From the NCBI GenBank assembly GCA_910588895.1, contig CAJUSS010000050.1, positions 1-13,093 on the forward strand: 13,093 nt of DNA, read 5' to 3'. Position 1 is the stretch's first letter; every line of letters begins with the position of its first letter. The notes under the pieces are model-generated. The model saw only the letters and a list, made by a program, of their open reading frames with translations, did not search any database and was not told the DNA's origin. Positions 6,653 through 13,093 of this stretch are shown here, piece by piece. Source of the DNA: an uncultured Lachnospiraceae bacterium (GTDB lineage: Bacteria; Bacillota; Clostridia; Lachnospirales; Lachnospiraceae). The position numbers and the translations under genes were made by a program.

Positions 6653-8039
6653 GACAGACAGCAGAGAGCTTACCTTGGATATCCTGACAGAGATCCTGGA
6701 AAAAGGCGCGTACAGCCATGTGGTCCTTCGCCAGGCCCTGAGCAAATATCAGTACCTTCCAAAGCAGGACCGGGCCTTCATCACCCGGGTGACGGAAGGC
6801 ACGCTGGAGCATCTGATCGGGATCGACTGGATCCTGGACCGGTATTCCAAGACAAAAGTGAAAAAAATGAAGCCCCTCATCCGCACGATACTGCGGATGT
6901 CGGTCTATCAGATCTTATATATGGACAGGGTGCCCGATGCGGCCGCCTGCAACGAAGCGGTGAAGCTGGCGGCGAGGCGCCGTTTCAGCGGCCTGAAAGG
7001 CTTTGTCAATGGTATCCTGCGGACGATCGCAAGAGAAAAGGAGCTCCTTTTGGCCGCCTTTTCGCTGGATGGCGAGCATATGGGTATGGACGGGACAGGG
7101 GAGACGGTACATGTGCCGCTCTCAGTCCGCTGCTCCATCCCGGACTGGCTCTTTTCCATGTGGACAGAGGGAGCTGGAAGGGAGCAGGTCCTGGAGATGG
7201 CAAAGGCTTTTTTGCAGGAACATCCCACTATGGTCCGCTGCAATACGAGCCTGGCCCCGATGGAGAAGATCGGGGAGAGCCTTGCAGAGCAGGGTGTGCA
7301 TTGGGAGTTTTCCGCCTATTCCGAAAAGGTGCTCCTGCTCACGGATCATGACTACTTAGAGGGTCTGGATGCTTTTCAGAAGGGCTGGCTCCAGGCGGAG
7401 GACTTAAGCTGTGTCCTGGCTATGGAAGGCGCGCCCTTAAAAGCGGGAGACTATGTGATCGATGTCTGTGCCGCTCCTGGCGGAAAGAGCCTCCATATGG
7501 CGGAGGAGCTGAAAGGCACAGGCATGGTGGAGGCCAGGGATCTGACCTGGCAGAAGATCCGGCTGATCGAAGAGAACATCCGTCGGACCGGTTTTTCGAA
7601 TATCCGCACCAAGGTCATGGATGCCCGGATCTTAGATGAGGGCGCAGTGGAAAAGGCGGATATCCTACTGGCGGATCTTCCCTGCTCTGGCCTGGGGGTC
7701 ATCGGGAAAAAGCCGGACATCAAGCTGCATATGACTCCAGATCAGATGGAGGGGCTGGTCCGCCTGCAGAGGGAGATCCTCTCCACGGTGTGGCAGTATG
7801 TAAAGCCGGGCGGAACGCTGGTGTACAGCACCTGCACCATCCACCGGGCAGAAAACCAGGACAATGTGGAGTGGTTCCTGGAGAACTATCCCTTTGAGCG
7901 GACGGATCTGACCGGACGGTTTGGGCCGCTGGTGCAGGATAGATCCTTAAAGGAGGGGTGGATGCAGTTCCTTCCGGGACGGTATCCCTGCGACGGCTTT
8001 TTTGTGGCGGTGCTCAAGCGGGTGGAAGCCTCCGCCTAA
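6639..8039 (+). CDS. rsmB: 16S rRNA (cytosine-967-C5)-methyltransferase
   Basis: S-adenosylmethionine-dependent enzyme that makes 5-methylcytosine at position 967 (E. coli numbering) of 16S rRNA. 466 residues from the GTG at 6639, a little above the usual 430-450. The N-terminal NusB-like RNA-binding domain (about 1-140) contains YSHVVLRQAL, QDRAFITRVTEGTL and the AACNEAVKLA-RR-SGLKGFVNGILR stretch. The catalytic Rossmann domain carries the SAM-binding DVCAAPGGKS (275-284), the PCSG motif with C349 and YSTCTI with catalytic C399. This is the two-cysteine arrangement of m5C methyltransferases, with C399 forming the covalent adduct and C349 releasing it. The segment before the SAM motif reads AEDLSC where many RsmB proteins have QDESS. 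It overlaps the metallopeptidase end by 14 bases and is followed by rlmN after 52 bases. Very sure of family and function. Confidence 0.95.
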   Translation: MTIDRTDSRELTLDILTEILEKGAYSHVVLRQALSKYQYLPKQDRAFITRVTEGTLEHLIGIDWILDRYSKTKVKKMKPLIRTILRMSVYQILYMDRVPDAAACNEAVKLAARRRFSGLKGFVNGILRTIAREKELLLAAFSLDGEHMGMDGTGETVHVPLSVRCSIPDWLFSMWTEGAGREQVLEMAKAFLQEHPTMVRCNTSLAPMEKIGESLAEQGVHWEFSAYSEKVLLLTDHDYLEGLDAFQKGWLQAEDLSCVLAMEGAPLKAGDYVIDVCAAPGGKSLHMAEELKGTGMVEARDLTWQKIRLIEENIRRTGFSNIRTKVMDARILDEGAVEKADILLADLPCSGLGVIGKKPDIKLHMTPDQMEGLVRLQREILSTVWQYVKPGGTLVYSTCTIHRAENQDNVEWFLENYPFERTDLTGRFGPLVQDRSLKEGWMQFLPGRYPCDGFFVAVLKRVEASA

Positions 8040-8091
8040 GTACCGGCGTTCTTTGGACATATCCTGCCGAGAAGGTGGAGGGGATCAAGAT

Positions 8092-9132
8092 ATGGAAAAA
8101 AAAGAGATCAAGTCTCTTACGATAGAGGAGCTGACAGAGGAGATGAAGGCCCGGGGTTACCCGGCCTTTCGCGGAAAGCAGATCTACCAGTGGATCCATG
8201 AGCGGCTGGCGGACAGCTTTGAGGAGATGACGGTCCTTTCCAAGGATATGCGAAAGGAGCTTAAAGAGCGTTACCGGATCGCCCGTTTAGAGCCGGTCCA
8301 GGTGCTCGTGTCCAAGGTGGACGGGACCCGGAAGTATCTTTTCGCTCTGGAGGATGGGAACATCATCGAGAGTGTGTGGATGCGATACAAGCATGGGACT
8401 TCGGTCTGCATCTCCTCCCAGGTGGGGTGCCGGATGGGGTGTACGTTCTGCGCATCTACCCTGGACGGGCTGGAGCGGGATCTGCTGCCTGCAGAGATGC
8501 TGGAGCAGGTCTATCAGATCCAGAAGGATACAGGGGAGAGAGTGTCCCATGTGGTGGTGATGGGATCCGGGGAGCCTATGGATAATCTGGATAACCTGCT
8601 GGCCTTTATCAAGATCTTGAGCGGGCCGGGGGGCCTGCACATCAGCCAGAGGAACATCACGGTCTCAACCTGCGGGATCGTCCCGGGGATCCTTAAGCTT
8701 TCGGAGGAAGGGCTGCAGATCACGCTGGCCTTATCCCTCCACGGGCCGGACGACCAGGTGCGCAGGAAGCTGATGCCGATCGCGGGCCGATATCCTCTCC
8801 CGGAGGTCTTAGAGGCCTGCAGGACCTATTTTTTAAAGACGGGACGGCGGGTCACCTTTGAGTACAGTCTGGTCCGGGGGGTGAATGACCATCCGTCCCA
8901 CGCCCATGCGCTTGCCAGGCTCTTAAAGGGCCAGCAGGGCCATGTTAACCTGATCCCAGTGAACCCGGTCCGGGAGAGGGGATTGTCCCAGCCGGACCGC
9001 AGGCAGGTGGACGGTTTCAAAAATATACTTGAAAAAAGTGGGATAAATGCTACTATAAGAAGAGAGATGGGCCGCGACATCAATGGAGCCTGCGGGCAGC
9101 TCAGAAAGAGTTTTCTCCAGAAAAGGGGATGA
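8092..9132 (+). CDS. rlmN: Dual-specificity 23S rRNA / tRNA adenine-C2 methyltransferase RlmN
   Basis: Radical-SAM enzyme that methylates carbon 2 of A2503 in 23S rRNA and of A37 in some tRNAs. 346 residues from the ATG at 8092, normal for RlmN. GGAGGGG (8077-8083) lies 8 bases upstream. The frame is open to an ATG at 8002 inside rsmB, but those 30 residues show no homology. The iron-sulfur motif CxxxCxxC is C113, C117 and C120. C106, seven residues earlier, and C334 near the C-terminus (GACGQLR) correspond to the two mechanistic cysteines C118 and C355 of the E. coli enzyme. Other landmarks are the N-terminal YPAFRGKQIYQWIH, GSGEPMDNLDN (radical-SAM GEP motif), LSLHGPDD and the EYSLVRGVND segment. 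The last 40 codons change to ATA for Ile and hold a candidate promoter for the phosphatase-kinase pair. The stop overlaps a possible ATG at 9129 in the next gene (ATGA). Confidence 0.97.
   Translation: MEKKEIKSLTIEELTEEMKARGYPAFRGKQIYQWIHERLADSFEEMTVLSKDMRKELKERYRIARLEPVQVLVSKVDGTRKYLFALEDGNIIESVWMRYKHGTSVCISSQVGCRMGCTFCASTLDGLERDLLPAEMLEQVYQIQKDTGERVSHVVVMGSGEPMDNLDNLLAFIKILSGPGGLHISQRNITVSTCGIVPGILKLSEEGLQITLALSLHGPDDQVRRKLMPIAGRYPLPEVLEACRTYFLKTGRRVTFEYSLVRGVNDHPSHAHALARLLKGQQGHVNLIPVNPVRERGLSQPDRRQVDGFKNILEKSGINATIRREMGRDINGACGQLRKSFLQKRG
9029..9056 (+). promoter_or_regulatory. Candidate internal promoter in the 3' end of rlmN for prpC-prkC
   Basis: TTGAAA (9029-9034), a 16-base spacer, then TACTAT (9051-9056) preceded by TGC (9048-9050), so both a -35 and an extended -10 element are present. 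An alternative -10 is TATAAG (9054-9059), with a 19-base spacer. The three isoleucines in this stretch all use ATA, while almost every other Ile in rlmN is ATC, and the base composition drops sharply to AT. Transcription would start near 9063, about 85 bases before the phosphatase start. Pattern-based inference only. Confidence 0.45.
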
Positions 9133-9133
9133 A

Positions 9134-9139
9134 GGGAGG
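9134..9139 (+). promoter_or_regulatory. Ribosome-binding site that decides the GTG start of the PP2C phosphatase
   Basis: GGGAGG lies 7 bases before the GTG at 9147. The alternative ATG at 9129 overlaps the rlmN stop and has only AAAAGGGG immediately next to it. The PP2C family normally starts within a few residues of the G-TD-G motif, which also favours 9147. Confidence 0.65.
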
Positions 9140-9146
9140 TGGTCCG

Positions 9147-9893
9147 GTGCAGGCAGTAGGAAGGACGGATCAGGGCATGGCCCGGGAGATCAACCAGGAT
9201 CACATCTTTACATCGACGATGCCGGTAGGCCCGTTGCCCGACCTTTTTTTGGTGGCGGACGGGATGGGCGGGCATCAGGCAGGGGACTATGCCTCCCGTT
9301 TCCTTGTGCAGAACCTGGTCCGGATCATGCGGGGGTTCACCTCCGGAACGCCGGTGATCAAGTGCCTGCGGGAGGGGATCCAGATCGCGAATAAATTGCT
9401 CTACGAGAAGGCGAACTGTACGGCTGCGCTCAACGGTATGGGGACCACGCTGGTGGCGGCGGTGGTCAAGGACAGGGCTCTTTATGTGGCCAACGTAGGG
9501 GACAGCCGCCTGTATGTGATCGGCAGCAAGATCAGGCAGATCACCAGAGACCACTCCTATGTGGAGGAGATGGTGGCATTAGGGCGCATGCGCCGTGACA
9601 GTAAAGAATATAAGCAGAATAAAAATATCATCACCAGAGCATTAGGGACCGCAGAGAGGGTTTATGCGGATTTTTTTGAGGTCGAGCTGAAAGAGGGGGA
9701 ACAGTTCCTGCTCTGCTCAGATGGTCTGACCAATATGGTAGAGGATAGGATCATACAGAAGATCGTGAAAAATGCCCCGTCACCGGACGCGGCGGTCCAG
9801 ATCCTGATCGACCGGGCCAATGGAAATGGCGGGTTAGATAATATATCGGCTGTCCTGGTCAACCCGACGGGAAGAGGGGTGAAGCCATGCTGA
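9147..9893 (+). CDS. prpC: PP2C-family protein serine/threonine phosphatase (Stp/PrpC)
   Basis: Cytoplasmic metal-dependent phosphatase that reverses phosphorylation by the adjacent PASTA kinase. 248 residues from the GTG at 9147, the usual length for bacterial single-domain PP2C. The motifs come in family order: GRTDQG then INQD (metal Asp D18), VADGMGGHQAG with DGMGGH at 38-43 (metal Asp D38), GMGTTLVAA, ANVGDSRLYV with GDSR at 118-121, TRDHSYVEEM, ITRALGT, LLCSDGL with SDGL at 191-194, and GGLDNIS with metal ligands around D231 and N232. All metal-binding Asp residues are present, so it should be active. The stop overlaps the kinase start by 7 bases (ATGCTGA), a coupling typical of this phosphatase-kinase pair. 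An alternative start at 9129 would add six residues. The candidate promoter at the end of rlmN would transcribe it. Very sure of family and partner. Confidence 0.95.
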   Translation: MQAVGRTDQGMAREINQDHIFTSTMPVGPLPDLFLVADGMGGHQAGDYASRFLVQNLVRIMRGFTSGTPVIKCLREGIQIANKLLYEKANCTAALNGMGTTLVAAVVKDRALYVANVGDSRLYVIGSKIRQITRDHSYVEEMVALGRMRRDSKEYKQNKNIITRALGTAERVYADFFEVELKEGEQFLLCSDGLTNMVEDRIIQKIVKNAPSPDAAVQILIDRANGNGGLDNISAVLVNPTGRGVKPC

Positions 9894-12085
9894 AACCAGG
9901 GATGTATCTCCAGGAGCGCTACGAGATCATAGAGCTGATCGGATCGGGCGGCATGGCGGATGTGTTCAAGGCACAGTGCCATACATTGAACCGTCTGGTG
10001 GCGATCAAGGTATTACGGGAAGAGTTCTGCCGGAATGCAGAGCTGGTAGACCATTTCAAGATGGAGGCGCAGGCGGCGGCCTGTCTGTCCCATCCAAATA
10101 TCGTCAATGTCTACGACGTTATCGACGAAGGCGATCTCCACTACATCATCATGGAACTGATCGAGGGGATCACGTTAAAGAGCTATATCGCCAATAAAGG
10201 CTGCCTGGAGGTGAAGGAGACGATCGGCATCGCCATCCAGGTGGCCCAGGGCATGTCGGCGGCCCATCAGCAGGGCATCATCCACCGGGACATCAAGCCC
10301 CAGAACATCATCATCTCAAAGGATGGCAAGGTGAAGGTGGCTGATTTTGGGATCGCCAGGATCACGGACGCCGAAGGGCAGGACAGGAGCACCATGGGGT
10401 CGGTCCATTATAGCTCGCCGGAGCAGGCCAGAGGGGGCGCGGGGGATGCCAGGAGTGATATCTATTCCCTGGGGATCACGATGTTCGAGATGGTCACCGG
10501 ACGCCTCCCCTTTGACGGGGAGAACTTAGCCACGGTAGCCATGGCCCACCTGAAGGATCCGATCGCCTCCCCTAAGGAGGAAAATCCCGATATCCCGGAA
10601 TGTTTGGAGGAGATCATCCTGACCTGTACGGAAAAGAGCCCGGAGGACCGTTATCACACGGTGGAAGAGGTGATCACCGATCTGAGGCGGGCGCTGATCA
10701 ACCCGCAGGATGTGATCTTTGAGTCCTTTGGCCGGAAAGAATGGCCCAGGAAGGATCACGAGCCGGAAAAGGGCCAGAGCGGCCAGGACGGCCAGGCGGC
10801 GACCGGCGGGCAGGAAGAGAACGGCGCAGGCCAGGCGGCGACCGGCTTACAAAAGCGTTACAAAGAAGATCCGGGAGCAGGCAGCGATAAACGGGCGCAG
10901 GAGGAAAGAGGCCGGAGCGGGCCGGTATCGCAGCGGAGAAGGATCGGAAGGTCCGACGACATCACCCATCAGCTGGAGCGCATCTTTGCTGTAGCCGGGG
11001 TGGTGGCGGCTGTGATGATCGTGGCTGTGCTCCTGATCGTGGCGATCCGGCTGGGCGACCTGTTCCATCTGGGCGGCGCGGAAAAGTATACGGACGAGCC
11101 CACAAAGGGCAGTATGCCGGAGGTGACCACGGCGGCGCTGTCGGACAGCCAGGTCTCTATGCCGAACCTCCTGACCAAGCCTCTCCCCATGACGGAGGAG
11201 CAGGCCAGGAAGACACTGGAGGAGATCGGCCTTAAGATGACCGTCAGCAGCGTGGAAAACTCCAATGAGATACCAGAGGGCTATATCATGGCCCAGGAAT
11301 ACCCGGAGGGGACGGCGCTGGAGAAGAACACGGTGGTCAATGTCAAGGTGAGCAAGGGGAGCGGCAATATCGATCTGGATGGTCTCGACCTGGCCGGCGT
11401 AGAGCGGCAGGCCGCCATCGCGCGGCTTGAGGAACAGGGGCTGGTGGTATCGGTGACCGAGGATTACAGCGATACGGTCCCGGCAGGCAGCGTGATCGGC
11501 TATGAGCCGGTGGACCCGAAGGAGGGGGAGACGGTGACGCTGCTGGTCAGCAAGGGCTTATCGCCTGCCGTGGTCCCGGATGTGACGGGGATGCTGCCGG
11601 AGGTGGCGGATGCCGCCCTTTTGGCCGCGGGCTTCCTGCCGGAGGCAGCCGGCGAGGAGTACAGCGACGAGATCGATGAGGGCTTGGTATTTAACCAGAC
11701 CGCACCGGCAGGGCTGCCCTATCAGAGAGGGCAGCTGATCCAGTATTCGATCAGCTTAGGGCCGGAGGAGACCGTGATCGGGGCGACCCGATATGTGGCT
11801 TCGATCGATAAACAGTATAACCTCAGCATAGACTTAGGGCCCGGCTCCTCCCAGACCAGCGTGCAGATCGTGATCCGCTTGCGGCAGGAAGTGAACGGCA
11901 GGACGGTGTTCAAGAACTTGGTGGAGCCAAGAGATGTGGTGGGCGATACGGTCATCCCGATCTCATTTTCCAGGATCGAGGGGGCCGACGGAGTGGATGA
12001 GGGCTTTGTGGAGCTGGTGGATCTGGATCAAAATAAGATCCTGGTCTCCTATCCTGTGTCCTTCTTTAAGACAGAGAGCCCGTGA
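9887..12085 (+). CDS. prkC: PASTA-domain transmembrane serine/threonine kinase (PrkC/Stk)
   Basis: Membrane receptor kinase whose outer PASTA domains bind peptidoglycan fragments and whose inner kinase domain phosphorylates wall, division and translation proteins. 732 residues. The kinase domain (about 12-270) has Gly-loop GSGGMADV (19-26), K41, E60, HRDIKPQN (133-140, catalytic D135), DFG (153-155) and SPE (177-179). The activation loop has only 15 residues between DFG and GSVHY and lacks the usual TxT pair; S168 and T169 are the nearest acceptors. A hydrophilic linker (about 272-360) contains a small internal repeat. One membrane helix is at about 366-387 after a basic stretch, so the kinase faces the cytoplasm. 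Three PASTA domains follow (about 424-491, 497-557 and 561-625). The last 105 residues look beta-rich, perhaps like the Ig-like end of some Firmicutes kinases. The start is fixed by GAGGGG and the 7-base overlap with the phosphatase. Confidence 0.96.
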   Translation: MLKPGMYLQERYEIIELIGSGGMADVFKAQCHTLNRLVAIKVLREEFCRNAELVDHFKMEAQAAACLSHPNIVNVYDVIDEGDLHYIIMELIEGITLKSYIANKGCLEVKETIGIAIQVAQGMSAAHQQGIIHRDIKPQNIIISKDGKVKVADFGIARITDAEGQDRSTMGSVHYSSPEQARGGAGDARSDIYSLGITMFEMVTGRLPFDGENLATVAMAHLKDPIASPKEENPDIPECLEEIILTCTEKSPEDRYHTVEEVITDLRRALINPQDVIFESFGRKEWPRKDHEPEKGQSGQDGQAATGGQEENGAGQAATGLQKRYKEDPGAGSDKRAQEERGRSGPVSQRRRIGRSDDITHQLERIFAVAGVVAAVMIVAVLLIVAIRLGDLFHLGGAEKYTDEPTKGSMPEVTTAALSDSQVSMPNLLTKPLPMTEEQARKTLEEIGLKMTVSSVENSNEIPEGYIMAQEYPEGTALEKNTVVNVKVSKGSGNIDLDGLDLAGVERQAAIARLEEQGLVVSVTEDYSDTVPAGSVIGYEPVDPKEGETVTLLVSKGLSPAVVPDVTGMLPEVADAALLAAGFLPEAAGEEYSDEIDEGLVFNQTAPAGLPYQRGQLIQYSISLGPEETVIGATRYVASIDKQYNLSIDLGPGSSQTSVQIVIRLRQEVNGRTVFKNLVEPRDVVGDTVIPISFSRIEGADGVDEGFVELVDLDQNKILVSYPVSFFKTESP
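10772..10846 (+). repeat. Short in-frame repeats in the PrkC juxtamembrane linker
   Basis: GGCCAG recurs at 10772, 10781, 10790 and 10829. An exact 18-base direct repeat (GGCCAGGCGGCGACCGGC) occurs at 10790-10807 and 10829-10846, 39 bases or 13 codons apart. It encodes repeated GQAATG in a Gly/Gln-rich linker. The spacing preserves the frame, so copy-number change would alter only linker length. Confidence 0.8.
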
Positions 12086-12118
12086 GCCAAAAGATGAAAA
12101 GTATGACAAGAGGAGAAC

Positions 12119-13012
12119 ATGGCAGGGGAGAGCATGACAGGAAAGATCATAAAAGGGATCGCAGGTTTCTACTATGTCCATGACGGGCAGAAGGATGTCT
12201 ACACCTGCAAGGCCAAGGGGATCTTCCGGAACCGGAAGATCAAGCCATTGGTGGGCGATAACGTGCGGTTCACCGTATTGGATGAGGCGGACAAGGAGGG
12301 GAATGTGGAGGAGATACTCCCGCGAAAGAACGCCCTGATCCGGCCCGCTGTGGCCAATGTGGACCAGGCTCTGGTGGTGTTCGCTGCAGCGGAGCCAGAT
12401 CCCGATCTAAATCTCCTGGATCGCTTCCTGGTGATGATGGAGCAGGCCGGGGTGCCGGTGACGATCTGCTTTAACAAGACAGACTTATGGGGCGACGGGC
12501 AGGCCCAGGTATATAAAACGATCTATGAGGGCGCCGGCTATCCGGTGGAGCTGATCTGCGCGAAGGAGGGCTGGGGCGTGGAAGGGATCCGCAGGCGGAT
12601 CCGGGGAAAGACCACTGTGCTGGCCGGTCCTTCCGGGGTAGGGAAGTCCTCTCTGACCAATCTCCTCCAGCCTGAGGCACGGATGGAGACGGGAGCGGTC
12701 AGCGAAAAGATCAGGCGGGGAAAGCATACCACGCGCCATTCCCAGCTCTTTCTTGTGGAGGAGGATACCTTCATGCTGGATACGCCGGGCTTTAGCTCCA
12801 TGTATGTGGCGGATATGGAGCCGGAGGCGTTAAAGGACTATTTCCCGGAGTTTTCCCGTTATGAGGAGGGATGCCGGTTCCTGGGATGCCTCCATGTGGG
12901 GGAAAAGGTCTGCGGCGTGAAGACGGCAGTGGCAGAGGGGAAGATCGGCAGCAGCCGGTATGAGGACTATAAGCTGCTCTATCAGGAGCTGAAGGAGAAA
13001 AGGAGATATTGA
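12119..13012 (+). CDS. rsgA: Ribosome small-subunit-dependent GTPase A
   Basis: Circularly permuted GTPase (also called YjeQ, YloQ or CpgA) that checks late assembly of the 30S ribosomal subunit. 297 residues. The N-terminal OB fold is at about 8-70 (KIIKGIAGFYYV, VGDNVRFTV). The G motifs are permuted as expected: G4 NKTD (119-122) comes before G1 GPSGVGKS (170-177) and G3 DTPG (221-224). Between them is GKHTTRH (201-207) with the catalytic His region. The C-terminal zinc site is C252, C257, H259 and C265. Two starts are possible. ATG 12119 follows AGGAG closely; ATG 12134 (MTGKIIKG) matches the length of B. subtilis CpgA better and has GGGGAG just upstream. The longer form is given here. It follows prkC by 33 bases, and B. 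subtilis CpgA is a known PrkC substrate. rpe begins 2 bases later. Confidence 0.96.
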   Translation: MAGESMTGKIIKGIAGFYYVHDGQKDVYTCKAKGIFRNRKIKPLVGDNVRFTVLDEADKEGNVEEILPRKNALIRPAVANVDQALVVFAAAEPDPDLNLLDRFLVMMEQAGVPVTICFNKTDLWGDGQAQVYKTIYEGAGYPVELICAKEGWGVEGIRRRIRGKTTVLAGPSGVGKSSLTNLLQPEARMETGAVSEKIRRGKHTTRHSQLFLVEEDTFMLDTPGFSSMYVADMEPEALKDYFPEFSRYEEGCRFLGCLHVGEKVCGVKTAVAEGKIGSSRYEDYKLLYQELKEKRRY

Positions 13013-13014
13013 TC

Positions 13015-13093
13015 ATGTATAGATTGGCGCCGTCCCTTTTAGGGGCAGATCATTCCAGGCTTGAGCAGCAGATCAGGGCAGTCAGCGAGGCCG
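13015..13093 (+). CDS. rpe: Ribulose-phosphate 3-epimerase, N-terminal fragment (continues beyond window)
   Basis: Would interconvert ribulose 5-phosphate and xylulose 5-phosphate in the pentose phosphate pathway. Only the first 26 codons are present. They begin MYRLAPSLLGADHSRLEQQI, which matches the family opening LAPSILSADF followed by a Leu-Gln-rich helix. AGGAG at 13001-13005 gives a 9-base spacing to the ATG, and the gene starts 2 bases after the rsgA stop. Its position after rsgA matches the conserved Firmicutes order, which supports the call despite the short length. The usual SADF reads GADH here. The call is likely but rests on a short match plus context. Confidence 0.85.
   Translation, partial: MYRLAPSLLGADHSRLEQQIRAVSEA

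Noticed and set aside
8002..8091. Upstream ATG start of rlmN adding 30 residues
   Set aside because: It lies in the end of rsmB, lacks homology, and the ATG at 8092 has a well-spaced GGAGGGG.
9831..9845. GATAAT/ATATA near the end of prpC as a promoter for prkC
   Set aside because: No acceptable -35 at the right distance and no TG extension; the sequence encodes the conserved LDNIS motif of PP2C.
12094..12180. Small open frame starting in the prkC-rsgA spacer
   Set aside because: It runs out of frame into rsgA, has no ribosome-binding site of its own and no recognisable product.

Overview
This window looks like a chromosomal housekeeping segment from a GC-rich member of the Clostridia, most likely Lachnospiraceae-like. 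That rests on gene order, on GC-rich codon use (Ile almost always ATC) and on family-typical protein sequences; no species assignment is possible by eye. All eleven complete or near-complete genes, plus a twelfth that is just starting, lie on the + strand. They are tightly packed, with gaps of 3 to about 107 bases or short overlaps. I see no rRNA, tRNA, insertion sequence, CRISPR array, phage gene or convincing intrinsic terminator.

Layout: the C-terminal part of a MurE-type muramyl ligase (to 478) and complete murF (520-1947) make the peptidoglycan precursor stem peptide. priA (2008-4290) is the replication restart helicase. def (4398-4886) and fmt (4890-5897) are the N-formyl-methionine pair. 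Next come a membrane zinc metallopeptidase of the YugP/Zn_peptidase_2 type (5936-6652), then rsmB (6639-8039) and rlmN (8092-9132), which modify rRNA (RlmN also tRNA). A PP2C phosphatase (stp/prpC, 9147-9893) and a PASTA-domain Ser/Thr kinase (prkC, 9887-12085) follow. The ribosome-assembly GTPase rsgA (12119-13012) and the first 26 codons of rpe (from 13015) close the window. The order priA-def-fmt-rsmB-rlmN-prpC-prkC-rsgA-rpe is the conserved Firmicutes arrangement.

The genes fall into three linked themes: building peptidoglycan precursors (murE, murF), making and starting ribosomes (def, fmt, rsmB, rlmN, rsgA), and sensing wall fragments and growth state (prpC-prkC). They are probably co-transcribed. 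Two AT-rich patches with abruptly different codon use, at the 3' ends of priA and rlmN, look like internal promoters that would give def-fmt and prpC-prkC-rsgA their own input.

I do not see a new multi-gene system here. The observations most worth a second look are the two candidate internal promoters, a shortened PrkC activation loop lacking the usual TxT pair, a peptide deformylase whose zinc motif reads HECAH instead of HExDH, variant signature motifs in MurE, and a roughly five-fold excess of GATC.
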